From a virus, in the IMG/VR virus record IMGVR_UViG_3300021137_000006, positions 17,868-81,867 of that record: a DNA stretch of 64,000 bases. One strand, given 5' to 3'. The position numbers and the translations under genes are program-made. Shown one piece after another: positions 24,419-33,651 of the stretch (its first letter is position 1; every line of letters starts with the position of its first letter). The notes under the pieces were generated by a model. It did no database searches and was not told where the DNA came from. It saw nothing but the letters and a program-made list of their open reading frames with translations.

Positions 24419-27400
24419 ATGTACATATCCGCAAGTAAACAATTTGACAAAGTAATCGTTTGGGAGCAACGCACCAATCGTACGACACTTAATATTCGAA
24501 CATTCATTGCACCTAATGAGTGTTACGTTCGTGTGCATGATTGGAAAGCGTGCAAGGCCAATCTTAAGCAAGCAGTTGCAGATGGTAATATGGAAGATAT
24601 TACAGTTCTGAAACAGTTCCTCGGACTTGGTTCGAATGCTATTGATACTGTAGATACTCACGTATCGATGTACGGTGATCCTCTATATAAATTGACATTT
24701 TCTAAGTCAAAAGAGTTTCGTGCATTTACTGGTAGTGTCCCTGTCAATATTCGATTGTACGAAAGTGATATCCCACCAGAGTTAAAAGTATTGTCTGCGA
24801 ATTATTATCAAGCAGAACTTCCAATACTTAATGTTACGTTTTACGATATTGAAGTTGAAGCGATTACTCGTATTCGTGATCCAGAGCAGTTGATTAATGT
24901 CCGTAGTATTATGGACGGCTCTGTGTATGAAATGAAACTTCGTCACTTACGTAAAGTTGATAAAACAGACCACGATCAGTATGAATATAAGGAAAGACCT
25001 ACTCAGCCATTTCGTCCGTTGACTAATTCCCCACTGTTGTACGATGAGTTCGATCATTACTCGTCCGTAATGGATGCTGAAGCTCCAATTAATTCAATCG
25101 CATTTTATCACGCGTGGTTGGATGAGTATGTGTGCTATTGTGTGCCACCAACCACGTGGTCTATGGAAGAGTGTCAACAATACTTTAATTGGGACTTATT
25201 CCGAGACATCCCGGTCAAGTATAAAGTAATATTTTGTCAAAATGAAGCCGAGTTGCTAACATACTCGGTTGAAGAGATTCAGAATACGGACGTCTTATCA
25301 GGATACAATGCGTCAGTATTCGATGATCCGTATTTTTCACAACGAGTGCAAACGGTGCTAGGTGAAGAGTGGTTTCATATGCTATCATTTCCGAAGGGTA
25401 AGAAACCGTATTATACTGAGCGTGAGATATTCTTTCGGCCGCAAAAGCAAGTTCAATTTGATGGTCGTATTACAACTGATTATTTAGAACTGTTTAAAAA
25501 GTTTACAGTCGAAGACCGAGATAGTTGGAGCTTGGAAAGCGTTGCTCAAGATCACCTTGGTGAAAAGTTCAAAAAGCTCGATTATGAAGGCACTTTGCAC
25601 AGTCTATATCACGAGAATTTTCCTAAGTTTGTCCGATACAATATCCGAGATACTGAAATTCTACGCGAACTCGACCGTAAGTACAAATTTATTCAAACTG
25701 GTAACAGCCTAATCCACCAATCTACGTGTCATTACAAGAATATTGTAGGTACAATCCGTACTGCGGAAATGTCTATCAATAATTACTGTTGGCATGAGTT
25801 GGGAATGCGAGTGCCAGATACGCAGGTGCTGGACGAACAAGGCCAAGCAGAAGGCGCGTACGTGCTTGTTCCACAGACTGGTCTGCAAGATTGGTTGATT
25901 TGCGTCGACATCAACTCATTGTATCCAAACACCGAGCGTACTCTCAACTTGTCGCCGGAAACGATCATGGGTCAGTTTACAGAGTTTGGTAAAGCGTGGG
26001 AGGAGATTTTCCATAATACTGACGCTCAACTCACACTGAAGTGGGAAAAGACCAATCGGACCGACACTCTACCTGCGTCTGAATGGCGTAAGAAGCTGTG
26101 GGAGCTGAAGTTCAGCGTATCTGGTTATGGTACTGTATTTGACCAGAATAAAGAAGGTATTATCCCGCAGTTGCTTGGTAAATGGTACGCAGATCGTAAA
26201 GCATTCCAAGCAGCTGCAAAAAAAGCTGCGGCTAGAAAAGCCGAGCTCGAAAAGAACGGCGGCAGTCAAGATGAGATCGACGCAGCACAATCCGACTATG
26301 AATTTAATGACATGGCTCAATACGCTATGAAGATTAAGCTCAATAGTCAGTATGGCGCACTGCTTAACCAGAACTTCCGATTCTACGATAAACGAATGGG
26401 ACAGAGCGTTACGGCAACTGGCCGTCGCATTTTGCAACATCAGTTGCGTAAAGGTTGTGAGATCATTGACGGTGACTACAATATTGATCCGATCGTCGAC
26501 GACGAGGATCCGCGGGCAATGCGAGGCGAGATTGCAAGCCCTTGTTTGATTTATGGCGATACCGATTCTGGTTACTTTTCGATCAAGAACATCGTTCCAT
26601 CAGGTGCCACTACTGCATTCATTATTAAACTGGCTGACGAAATTGCTAACGAAATCAATGCATCTTTTCCGGAGTTTAATCAAAAAGCATTCTTATGTCA
26701 GCCTGGATACGATAGGTTCATTAAAACTGGTCGAGAACTTGTAGCAGATCGCGGATTCTTTATTCGGAAGAAACGTTACGTTATTCATGTGATTGACAAA
26801 GAAGGTAAAGCGAAAGATGAACTCAAGGCCATGGGTGTCGAAATGCGTAAAACCACTACTCCTCGTGACGTTAAGGTGTTTCTGCGGTCTTCGGCAACCA
26901 TGTTATTAAAAGGTACCCCGGACAAAGAACTTGACGAGTACATCGTTACGTATCGAGATAAGATTATCGATGATGTACCGCTGATGGAGATTGGTCTACC
27001 GAAAGGCATCAAGAAGATTGAATTCTACACAGATAACTTTAGAGATGATCCTCATACTCGTTTGCCAGGCCACGTTGCAGCAGCGTTATTATATAATGAG
27101 TTTCGAGAACATAATAAGGATAACCAATCGTTGCAAATTGCCAGTGGAATGAAACTCAAAGTGTTCAACTTCAAATACAAGTTCGAGCACGAAGGTCGCA
27201 TGTTTAACTCTATTGCGTTGCCGACAGACACAGAAGAGATACCCCATTGGTTTACAGAAGATTTTGCACCACTGATAGATAGAGTGATGCATTCGAAAAA
27301 GCTGGTTGATAATATGTTACATAACATGTTTGATTCCATTCCACGACATGTGCCAACTCGGCACATGCAAGCAATTGAAGAAGAATTTGATTTTAACTAA
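24419..27400 (+). CDS. Family B DNA polymerase (T4 gp43-like)
   Basis: 993 residues (T4 gp43: 898). The 3'-5' exonuclease motifs are present: Exo I FYDIEVE near 140, Exo II SGYNASVFDDPYF near 300, Exo III Y-N-I-R-D-T near 405. Polymerase motifs follow: A DINSLYPN near 497, B KIKLNSQYG near 640, and C YGDTDSGYF at 712. A charged helical insert rich in A/K/E lies between A and B (about 590-625). The C-terminus is acidic, where T4 polymerase contacts the clamp. This is the replicative polymerase. It starts 11 nt after a terminator with no good ribosome site, so expression probably depends on a nearby or read-through transcript. Confidence 0.95.
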   Translation: MYISASKQFDKVIVWEQRTNRTTLNIRTFIAPNECYVRVHDWKACKANLKQAVADGNMEDITVLKQFLGLGSNAIDTVDTHVSMYGDPLYKLTFSKSKEFRAFTGSVPVNIRLYESDIPPELKVLSANYYQAELPILNVTFYDIEVEAITRIRDPEQLINVRSIMDGSVYEMKLRHLRKVDKTDHDQYEYKERPTQPFRPLTNSPLLYDEFDHYSSVMDAEAPINSIAFYHAWLDEYVCYCVPPTTWSMEECQQYFNWDLFRDIPVKYKVIFCQNEAELLTYSVEEIQNTDVLSGYNASVFDDPYFSQRVQTVLGEEWFHMLSFPKGKKPYYTEREIFFRPQKQVQFDGRITTDYLELFKKFTVEDRDSWSLESVAQDHLGEKFKKLDYEGTLHSLYHENFPKFVRYNIRDTEILRELDRKYKFIQTGNSLIHQSTCHYKNIVGTIRTAEMSINNYCWHELGMRVPDTQVLDEQGQAEGAYVLVPQTGLQDWLICVDINSLYPNTERTLNLSPETIMGQFTEFGKAWEEIFHNTDAQLTLKWEKTNRTDTLPASEWRKKLWELKFSVSGYGTVFDQNKEGIIPQLLGKWYADRKAFQAAAKKAAARKAELEKNGGSQDEIDAAQSDYEFNDMAQYAMKIKLNSQYGALLNQNFRFYDKRMGQSVTATGRRILQHQLRKGCEIIDGDYNIDPIVDDEDPRAMRGEIASPCLIYGDTDSGYFSIKNIVPSGATTAFIIKLADEIANEINASFPEFNQKAFLCQPGYDRFIKTGRELVADRGFFIRKKRYVIHVIDKEGKAKDELKAMGVEMRKTTTPRDVKVFLRSSATMLLKGTPDKELDEYIVTYRDKIIDDVPLMEIGLPKGIKKIEFYTDNFRDDPHTRLPGHVAAALLYNEFREHNKDNQSLQIASGMKLKVFNFKYKFEHEGRMFNSIALPTDTEEIPHWFTEDFAPLIDRVMHSKKLVDNMLHNMFDSIPRHVPTRHMQAIEEEFDFN

Positions 27401-27408
27401 GGACTACT

Positions 27409-27681
27409 ATGAATGACCAAATCGACGATGTGATAGATAAAAATGACCCAACTTTAATAGAGTTAGTTGCAACACCAACGGAGTTCGTCTCTACTGAGGG
27501 TACGCAATCTGTTGATTTAGATCCGACCAACGCGGCTCTGGATCCAAATAAACTCAACAGTGCGGATCTTGCGCAGTTCCGTAAAAATGTTCGCCGTCTT
27601 CAGGAAAAAACCCAAATTGAACAAATGAAGAAAGTATCTCACTTCAATCTTGGGGCGTTTTTCCCTATTGGTAAAAAATAA
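27409..27681 (+). CDS. Unrecognised small acidic protein
   Basis: 90 residues following the polymerase by eight bases, so probably the same message. N-terminal half acidic, C-terminal half a basic helix (QFRKNVRRLQEKTQIEQMKK) with an aromatic end FNLGAFFPIGKK. No family recognised. Confidence 0.55.
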   Translation: MNDQIDDVIDKNDPTLIELVATPTEFVSTEGTQSVDLDPTNAALDPNKLNSADLAQFRKNVRRLQEKTQIEQMKKVSHFNLGAFFPIGKK

Positions 27682-27682
27682 C

Positions 27683-27689
27683 ATAAATA
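27683..27689 (+). promoter_or_regulatory. Late promoter of the lysis cassette
   Basis: ATAAATA, 28 nt before the ATG at 27718; a GCGAA/TTCGC hairpin (about 27690-27711) lies in the leader. Confidence 0.55.
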
Positions 27690-27717
27690 TGCGAAACCAC
27701 GAGGCTTCGCATATATT

Positions 27718-28140
27718 ATGGGACCATGGGACTTTCTTTTAAAACCAACTAACCTTGTTATTTCGGTACTGTTGCTTACCGCTGGACTTTCCAGCGGTAT
27801 TGCGTACTACATGTACCACCAAAATCTTACATTGCATGAACAAGTTGCAGTACAACAACGCGAATATCAAATATACGTTGAAACCCACAACCAGCAAATT
27901 AAACTATTAACTGCAACTATCGATGGACAAAATAGTTCAATCGACGCGTTTAAGAAGAATGGCGACAAACAAGTGATCGAGATGGGTAAAGTGCAAACAA
28001 AGGTTGATCAAATGCGGGTTACTGCAGAACAACAGCTTGCTGAACTACGTAAAACTAATACCGCAACCTACACGTGTGATCAGTCTATTCGATTTCTAAT
28101 TGATCAGTCGAAAGTGTTAACATGGGGAGCAGCCAAATGA
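27718..28140 (+). CDS. Inner-membrane spanin subunit (Rz-like)
   Basis: 140 residues: short N-terminus, one membrane helix (about 12-34, LVISVLLLTAGLSSGIAYYM), then a periplasmic coiled coil rich in Q/E/K up to residue 115. This is the i-spanin layout. Paired with the overlapping lipoprotein gene it would fuse inner and outer membranes in the last step of lysis. The stop TGA overlaps the ATG of the o-spanin (ATGA). Confidence 0.85.
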   Translation: MGPWDFLLKPTNLVISVLLLTAGLSSGIAYYMYHQNLTLHEQVAVQQREYQIYVETHNQQIKLLTATIDGQNSSIDAFKKNGDKQVIEMGKVQTKVDQMRVTAEQQLAELRKTNTATYTCDQSIRFLIDQSKVLTWGAAK

Positions 28141-28427
28141 ACTACCTTATTGTCGCCGTAGCGCTTGTATTAACCGGTTGCCAAACGTGTCCAGCTCCGA
28201 TGATCCAAGTAGAAACTCACGAAGTAAAAGTACTCGTTCAACAACCATACCCTTTGATTAGTACTATTCCGCATCCCGTATTGGAAATCACTAAACTTGA
28301 CACAACAGTTCCACCTGGAGTGGTAGTGCAAGCGTATCAAATTACTGTGCAACAGCTACTTAATCTGGTTGACCAGCTTGAAACTGAAATTACTGGAGTG
28401 AACAATGCGCGTCAACCAAGTCCTTAA
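28137..28427 (+). CDS. Outer-membrane spanin lipoprotein (Rz1-like)
   Basis: 96 residues from the ATG at 28137. The start NYLIVAVALVLTGC is a lipoprotein signal with lipobox L-T-G-C, so the mature protein begins at that cysteine and is anchored in the outer membrane. The rest is rich in P, V and Q (TIPHPVLEI, TTVPPGVV). The four-base overlap with the i-spanin gene is the usual separate-but-overlapping Rz/Rz1 arrangement. Its presence shows a Gram-negative host. Confidence 0.88.
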   Translation: MNYLIVAVALVLTGCQTCPAPMIQVETHEVKVLVQQPYPLISTIPHPVLEITKLDTTVPPGVVVQAYQITVQQLLNLVDQLETEITGVNNARQPSP

Positions 28428-28722
28428 TCGCGTCAATGAAAGTTGGCTACCATTGTTACTAGGAGCAGCTGTTGGAAATATAGCTAAACGGTCTGGCGCA
28501 GGAAATACGCTTGCACTCATGGTAACTGCTGGAACATATGCCGCTTTAACCAACCTTGCTCCAGCACATCGTAAGCAAGTGGTAGTCACCGCGACTACTC
28601 AATCAGAGGCGCTCGCTAACCAACGAGTTGTGCAAAATCTGATTGATAAAATGTCATACAAACTGGACGATGTTGAGTACATTGGGGCCCACGGCCGTAA
28701 ATGGACACTCTCCGCTAAATAG
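28405..28722 (+). CDS. Small membrane protein, holin candidate
   Basis: 105 residues overlapping the o-spanin gene by 23 bases. Residues about 14-52 (LPLLLGAAVGNIA ... LALMVTAGTYAALTNLA) could form one or two membrane helices; the rest is a soluble basic tail. Position in the lysis cassette makes a holin or antiholin possible. No sequence signature confirms it. Confidence 0.45.
   Translation: MRVNQVLNRVNESWLPLLLGAAVGNIAKRSGAGNTLALMVTAGTYAALTNLAPAHRKQVVVTATTQSEALANQRVVQNLIDKMSYKLDDVEYIGAHGRKWTLSAK
28715..28721 (+). promoter_or_regulatory. Late promoter of gene at 28749
   Basis: CTAAATA, 27 nt before the ATG. Confidence 0.55.
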
Positions 28723-28748
28723 ATACTACAGAACGGACCTATACTGAT

Positions 28749-30317
28749 ATGGAAAAAACTGACGCATACGTTGTGATGACGAATAACGCAATCAACATTG
28801 TTACTACTGACCCAAATGTAGCTGACCAAGCCAAGGCTCAAAACCCCGGCTCCGTTGTCAAACGCTTTCCGCTAACTGCAAAAATGCAAAACGGAAATGG
28901 CATCGTTGGTGAAGCACTAGACGGTGACTTCGATACTGGCGAAGGCTCAATTGGAGCCGATGACGTGGAGTTTGTTGATGGCCCACCTCCAGGCGAAGAC
29001 GGCGAAGAGCAGCCAATGGACGATATGGGTGATGACGAATTTGGTGGTGAAGATGAAGAGAACGCAGACGTAATCTGCATGGATACTGAACTTGCTGTTC
29101 GTGTGTTTGAATACATTGCGCAAAATCAACTCGAAGGTGAAGAACTTCAAGCCATGGCTGACAAGATGGCTGACCTTGGCAATCAATCAGACGACGTCCT
29201 TACAGTAGAGCATTTTGACGAAATCACCGGTGGTGAACAAGGTAGTCAAGACGACATGGGTGACGAATTCGGCGAAGATGATTTCCCAGAAGAAGATGGC
29301 GATGATGAGTTTGCTGATGATAGCATGCAATCACCTGAAGGTGAACAAGATGTCGAGCAAGACCTCGAAATCGGCGAAGACGCTTTTGATGGCGATACTT
29401 CGGACGACCAACTTACTGACGAGCCAAAATATGGTGCACAGACTAGTGAAGTTGACCCATATGAAGAAAAACTAGTGCAGCAGTTCTTATCAGGTCAAAT
29501 GAGCCGTGAAGCCCTAATTGATGCCCTACAGAGTGGAGCCTCCACTGACTACTCTATGCACCAAGGTGAAATGGGTAATCCAGATATGCGTGACGATATG
29601 CAACAAGGCCGTCAGCGAATGATGGATCCGTACGGTGATGATGTTACAGATGACTTCGGTGAGTATGACCGCGAAGACGATGACGAGGAATTCGACGAGT
29701 GCATGGATTACCGTTTAGGCGAAGATGCGCCACCAGGCCAGCAGCAACAAAACGACCCAACTATTGATGCTCAGTATATGAATGGCTACAACACTGGCAA
29801 ACGTGGCGGTCAAGCTACTCCACAAAATATCAATACTCCACAAGGCTCGGCATATAACTCCGGCTTCAGTGATGCTAAAGGTGGCAAACCATCTGTTCCG
29901 CCAAGCAAGCGTCAAGGTGAAAGTGTTCGTGAAGCAAAAGCAGCCCCAACTGGTGCGTGGGTTGCGTACGCATCGTCTACAAAGTTCAAGAGATTCAAAA
30001 CTCGTGAAGGCGCAAAGAACTTTGTAGAAGCTAATACTGGATGGAAACTCGCAAGCTCTGAGCACTATGCTGACAAAATCCAAGCTAAATCTGTCAAAGA
30101 AGGTGTAGAAACATTCGCATCGTTCCTAGCTAAAATTGATAAGCCATCTCCAGGTGTGACTACTGTTGCTGCTTTATTCAAGGCTAAAAAAGGTGCAAAG
30201 ACTATTGACAACACTGAAGACAAGCACTTCGAGATTGTTCAGGATCCAAAAACGACAGCTGTGAAGATCACCAATGACTCTACGACAGGCGTTCACAAAA
30301 CTTCCAACTCGTACTAA
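28749..30317 (+). CDS. Very acidic virion-type protein
   Basis: 522 residues, not recognised. A folded N-terminus of about 60 residues is followed by about 280 residues dominated by D, E and G (segments such as DDMGDDEFGGEDEENAD), with a small helical segment inside (ELAVRVFEYIAQNQLEGEEL). A glycine/serine-rich linker (STYNSGF-like, about 350-385) and a basic C-terminal domain follow, joined by E-S-V-R-E-A, a possible prohead-protease site. The charge could mimic DNA in the prohead core. Own late motif; stop followed after one base by the next gene. Confidence 0.55.
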   Translation: MEKTDAYVVMTNNAINIVTTDPNVADQAKAQNPGSVVKRFPLTAKMQNGNGIVGEALDGDFDTGEGSIGADDVEFVDGPPPGEDGEEQPMDDMGDDEFGGEDEENADVICMDTELAVRVFEYIAQNQLEGEELQAMADKMADLGNQSDDVLTVEHFDEITGGEQGSQDDMGDEFGEDDFPEEDGDDEFADDSMQSPEGEQDVEQDLEIGEDAFDGDTSDDQLTDEPKYGAQTSEVDPYEEKLVQQFLSGQMSREALIDALQSGASTDYSMHQGEMGNPDMRDDMQQGRQRMMDPYGDDVTDDFGEYDREDDDEEFDECMDYRLGEDAPPGQQQQNDPTIDAQYMNGYNTGKRGGQATPQNINTPQGSAYNSGFSDAKGGKPSVPPSKRQGESVREAKAAPTGAWVAYASSTKFKRFKTREGAKNFVEANTGWKLASSEHYADKIQAKSVKEGVETFASFLAKIDKPSPGVTTVAALFKAKKGAKTIDNTEDKHFEIVQDPKTTAVKITNDSTTGVHKTSNSY

Positions 30318-30318
30318 G

Positions 30319-30630
30319 ATGATTCTATCAAAAGAGCAACAGGCGCTGATTGCTCAGCTTATTATTAAACGGGACCAGCCAGAGGAATGTTTTTCTCTGG
30401 TTCGTTCTAATGCTAAAACCTATTCATTTGGGCGATTTTTTGAAAAGAATGGGTTGCTATCGATTGACGTTGACTCAGTTACTCTAAATCCAGCATTATT
30501 CGTGCAAGCATATAGAAATGGTATTACAGACGAGGCGGGTGAGTTAACAGATGAGGGTACCAAAATGTCACAACAATCAATTGAGGAAACTTACAGGTTC
30601 CTTAGAGTGATGTTATCCGGCGCTTCTTGA
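30319..30630 (+). CDS. Unrecognised small late protein
   Basis: 103 residues from the ATG at 30319, one base after the preceding stop. Mixed helix with a C-terminal segment SQQSIEETYRFLRVML. No family recognised. Its last 29 bases overlap the minus-strand frame at 30602. Confidence 0.6.
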   Translation: MILSKEQQALIAQLIIKRDQPEECFSLVRSNAKTYSFGRFFEKNGLLSIDVDSVTLNPALFVQAYRNGITDEAGELTDEGTKMSQQSIEETYRFLRVMLSGAS

Positions 30631-30940
30631 TTATTACTGATTGTTTAGGTACTGTCATTCCAACGACCTCTACTTGGGATGATGGCAATGACTGATACAT
30701 TGAATACAGATGTTGATGTATTCGAGCATCGGTTAGTACGAGATTCAGATACACACTGAAGTATGATGATTGACTTCCACTACAGTAGTTGGTCCATAGT
30801 GTGTGCACTTGTTCAACGAATTGAGATCCGATATCGACCAAAAACCCTTTGGTGAGGTCGTCTACTGTAACATCCGGAAAAAACCAACACGTCTTACCGT
30901 TGCGTATAATCTTCTGACATTTTGTCGCGTTAACTGTCAT
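30602..30940 (-). CDS. Possible minus-strand gene
   Basis: 112 residues filling an otherwise gene-free gap between 30631 and 31016. Composition is protein-like (NGKTCWFFPDVTVDDL, FSVYLNLVLTDARIHQHLY) and ends in a basic K-K-R-R-I-T-S-L. No late or early promoter is evident in front of it. It could be a small assembly protein. Confidence 0.45.
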   Translation of the reverse strand: MTVNATKCQKIIRNGKTCWFFPDVTVDDLTKGFLVDIGSQFVEQVHTLWTNYCSGSQSSYFSVYLNLVLTDARIHQHLYSMYQSLPSSQVEVVGMTVPKQSVIIKKRRITSL

Positions 30941-30987
30941 ATTCCCGGTGTAATCATCGTTGTACCCTCATACTTATGTGGGAATCG

Positions 30988-30994
30988 ATAAATA
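30988..30994 (+). promoter_or_regulatory. Late promoter of gene at 31017
   Basis: ATAAATA, 22 nt before the ATG; it lies inside the longer reading frame and so supports the start at 31017. Confidence 0.6.
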
Positions 30995-31016
30995 TAAAAA
31001 AGTTCCCATTACTACA

Positions 31017-31472
31017 ATGAAACTCATTGCAATTTTCGAAGCAGGATTTGTCGATTATACTCGTGACGGAGATAGTAACGATAACACTCCACAAGATGCT
31101 ACAAATCCTCCATTATCTGATGACCAGCCAGAGGGCGATGATGAATTCCAACAAGATGATGCGACGCAAGATGCCCAGCAACTAGACGGACAGGATGACC
31201 CCGATCGTCAAGGGAGCATTCGCACTGTACCGGAAGCTCATCTTGTCTATAAACGTAAGAATGAGAATAACTTATTCGACGAGCTGTGGATATACAAACA
31301 AAATCAACATGACACGTGGACAATGAAAACATATGATGCAATTGTTGCTGGAAGTGATATTCCGAAGGGTGCTACCACGAGTCCGGACGGTTCTCAAACA
31401 GTTGACAGATGGGAAGTGGGAGACCCGAAGAATACGCTCGTGTTTGTTGAAATTAAAGGAATGGCGAATTAA
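31017..31472 (+). CDS. Small late protein with capsid-targeting-like N-terminus
   Basis: 151 residues from the ATG at 31017. The start MKLIAIFEAGF has I-F-E-A, a prohead-protease-type site after only eight residues, like T4 internal proteins. An acidic disordered region (about 15-70) precedes a compact C-terminal domain (LVYKRKNENNLFDELWIYKQ, TKNTLVFVEIKG-type strands). Function unknown. Confidence 0.6.
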   Translation: MKLIAIFEAGFVDYTRDGDSNDNTPQDATNPPLSDDQPEGDDEFQQDDATQDAQQLDGQDDPDRQGSIRTVPEAHLVYKRKNENNLFDELWIYKQNQHDTWTMKTYDAIVAGSDIPKGATTSPDGSQTVDRWEVGDPKNTLVFVEIKGMAN

Positions 31473-31473
31473 T

Positions 31474-31695
31474 ATGTTTGTATCAAGCGACCAATTTTAT
31501 CTAAATGTCCGATTGCTTCGTGGATTGCAAGGATTGGGTATGAATATCCCCCCTACTAAAATGGCACAAAAGCAACTAATTGCCCGCCTTCTAATTGCTG
31601 AACTTGTTGATCCTCGTACAACTTACGTAGACACCAACGCAAAGTCGATGTATATTGCAGAGATTAGGGCATTCTGTCCTGATTTGTTCCATTAA
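31474..31695 (+). CDS. Unrecognised small protein
   Basis: 73 residues, start one base after the previous stop (TAATATG). Helical, starting MFVSSDQFYLNVRLLRGLQG. Probably co-translated with its neighbour. Confidence 0.55.
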   Translation: MFVSSDQFYLNVRLLRGLQGLGMNIPPTKMAQKQLIARLLIAELVDPRTTYVDTNAKSMYIAEIRAFCPDLFH

Positions 31696-31707
31696 CTTTA
31701 TACATCT

Positions 31708-31998
31708 GTGATTACTGAAAAAACTCCCAAAGTGTACCTCAGTCGACGTAATTTACTTGCGTTGCTATCGAAACTGGACCGCGATGCTGAGGGCGACGAA
31801 ACTACTTGCATGTTGATTAAGCATCAACAGCTATCTCCATGCTACAAGCAAACAATGAGGTCAATTGCCGTTATTGCAGTTCAAGACGAAGAGTATTACA
31901 GTACTCAACAACGTCCAGCTGGTGAAGTTCACCCTGCTGATGAAATTAAGCTCACAACCCCCTCCACTGGCACTCAATTCGCTGGTCAAGTCATTTAA
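31708..31998 (+). CDS. Unrecognised small protein (GTG start)
   Basis: 96 residues with a GTG start. An SLSRRNLLALLSKLDR-like helix (YLSRRNLLALLSKLDRDAEG) is followed by a C-terminal segment P-A-D-E-I-K-L. Tight spacing with neighbours on both sides supports a real gene. Confidence 0.5.
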   Translation: MITEKTPKVYLSRRNLLALLSKLDRDAEGDETTCMLIKHQQLSPCYKQTMRSIAVIAVQDEEYYSTQQRPAGEVHPADEIKLTTPSTGTQFAGQVI

Positions 31999-32014
31999 CT
32001 CCGAAAGTCCCTAT

Positions 32015-32245
32015 ATGCAAACACGTCAGATTGCGCTTGTTGCGCCAAGTCTTGCTATCACCTCGTTCGAATTAGCGGATGTCGATGTCGACAGTTACAT
32101 TCGGCATACTCGGTCCATGAAGCCGTCACATTGTGTATTCGTTGACAACGAAGTTGTTTATACTGGACTATTTGATTCCGAAACGATTTCTAAAGTTAAG
32201 AAGAAACTGAAGAAACAAACTGAAAAGGAACTTACTAATGTCTAA
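32015..32245 (+). CDS. Unrecognised small protein
   Basis: 76 residues from the ATG at 32015. Two short strands, a C-V-F-V-D-N-E-V-V-Y-T-G segment and a lysine-rich C-terminal helix. It overlaps the following gene by eight bases. Confidence 0.5.
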   Translation: MQTRQIALVAPSLAITSFELADVDVDSYIRHTRSMKPSHCVFVDNEVVYTGLFDSETISKVKKKLKKQTEKELTNV

Positions 32246-33089
32246 ATCACCATCATTCTGCACTATTGCTCCAACCGCATATCTTCCCGAATACGCCAGA
32301 TATACAGGGAGCAAGTTTCACCTATTGCTTGCTCACCTATTACATACTGAATCAAAATATTATGACCCGGAGTATCTTGCTTTTTATCGGGACACTAAAC
32401 AACCAGGGGAAGTGTATATTGGAGACAACGGGGCTTTTGAACTGGGAAATTCCTACGACCCTGATAAATTAATCACAATTGGCCAATCAGTTGGTGCAGA
32501 TATTTTGGTACTTCCTGATTACCCAGGCATCCATCACCAGATCACAATAGACGCTGCCAACGATCATATCCCGCAGTTTAAAGCAAATGGCTTTAAAACA
32601 TTCTTCGTGCCACAATCTAAACCAGGCGACTGGAATGGTTGGATGACAGCATTCGAGTGGGCTCTGTTCAATCCTCAAATTGATGTCATCGGTATGTCCA
32701 TTCTCGCGCACCCAATCGCACTACCTGACTATCCAAAGGGATATGCACGAGTAGTTGCAGCTGACCGTATTCGTCAATGGCTTGATGCGGATAAATCTCG
32801 TGCAGCTGCATACGAAGCAAAACACATTCACTGGCTTGGTTTGTTATCTCCAGGTCTTGAACTTGACCCACTGCTGAAGATGGGTATGGTTGATACACTT
32901 GATTCGTCAGGCCCAGTGCACTTTGGACATTGTGGGATCGGATATAACACATTTAATGAAAGTTGGGCGATTGATAAACAGTATGTACCAGAAGTTGATT
33001 TTGGTGCACATATGAATAAACGTGCCAAGCCTATCATTGAGCACAATCTAACAATCCTGAACAATAAGTTCAAACAGTATCAAAAATAA
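32238..33089 (+). CDS. TIM-barrel protein, tRNA-guanine-transglycosylase/DpdA-like candidate
   Basis: 283 residues. YIGDNGAFELG (about 53-63), GADILVLPDYPG (about 80-91) and VDTLDSSGPVHFG (about 217-229) resemble the pattern in TGT-superfamily enzymes, including phage DpdA proteins that insert 7-deazaguanine bases into DNA: a catalytic Asp near G-A/G-F, later L-P-D, and a D-S-S segment. The TGT zinc motif is not evident. A QueD-like protein at 61124 belongs to the same pathway, which strengthens the reading. Alternatively it is another TIM-barrel glycosylase. Ribosome site AAAGGAACTT. Confidence 0.45.
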   Translation: MSKSPSFCTIAPTAYLPEYARYTGSKFHLLLAHLLHTESKYYDPEYLAFYRDTKQPGEVYIGDNGAFELGNSYDPDKLITIGQSVGADILVLPDYPGIHHQITIDAANDHIPQFKANGFKTFFVPQSKPGDWNGWMTAFEWALFNPQIDVIGMSILAHPIALPDYPKGYARVVAADRIRQWLDADKSRAAAYEAKHIHWLGLLSPGLELDPLLKMGMVDTLDSSGPVHFGHCGIGYNTFNESWAIDKQYVPEVDFGAHMNKRAKPIIEHNLTILNNKFKQYQK

Positions 33090-33092
33090 ACC

Positions 33093-33650
33093 ATGATTAT
33101 TTCCCCACAACGTGCTTTTGCTGAAGGGTTCGTAACCAATGTTGCCAATCCAGCTAAACAAGTCGGAAGCGACGGCATTGATTTAACTCTACTCGCTATT
33201 AATCGGGTCAACGACGATGACAAGTACCCTGCGGTATTAGCCGAAGACAAGAAGTTGACAATGCACCGATCCCACACTCTGGTCACGCCAGTCAACCTGA
33301 CGCAACTGTATGGAATCAAAAGCGGGTACATTCTCGAACCGGGCATATACGATTTCACGTTCAATGAGGGATGTGAGTTAGTTGGTGGGATTGCTGGTTT
33401 ATTGCTATTGCGTAGCACATTCGTCAGAAACGGTTGCATCGGCCAATGCGGGCTCCACGACAATGGGTTCAAAACTACTAACCTGGGGATGATGGCTCAT
33501 GTGATTCGACGCACCGTCGTTGAAGCTGGTATGCGCACCGCCCAGATTGTTTTGTGGGAAAGTGCCTCGGCTAAGGAATACGACGGTACATATCAAAATC
33601 AACTAGGTACGAGCTGGAAAGCAACCGCATCTACAAACATTGTTCATTAG
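33093..33650 (+). CDS. dCTP deaminase/dUTPase-family protein
   Basis: 185 residues. QVGSDGIDLTL (about 25-35) matches the family N-terminal motif; LLLRSTFVRNGC with a following GLHDNGF and the C-terminal AQIVLW...YDGTYQNQ match the dCTP deaminase trimer core and its nucleotide-closing tail. It would convert dCTP to dUTP, feeding dTMP synthesis. Flanked by nucleic-acid enzymes. Confidence 0.8.
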   Translation: MIISPQRAFAEGFVTNVANPAKQVGSDGIDLTLLAINRVNDDDKYPAVLAEDKKLTMHRSHTLVTPVNLTQLYGIKSGYILEPGIYDFTFNEGCELVGGIAGLLLLRSTFVRNGCIGQCGLHDNGFKTTNLGMMAHVIRRTVVEAGMRTAQIVLWESASAKEYDGTYQNQLGTSWKATASTNIVH

Positions 33651-33651
33651 T

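Noticed and set aside
28838-29186. Minus-strand open frames opposite the acidic protein gene
   Set aside because: They arise from the biased D/E codons of the real gene and have no promoter or ribosome site.
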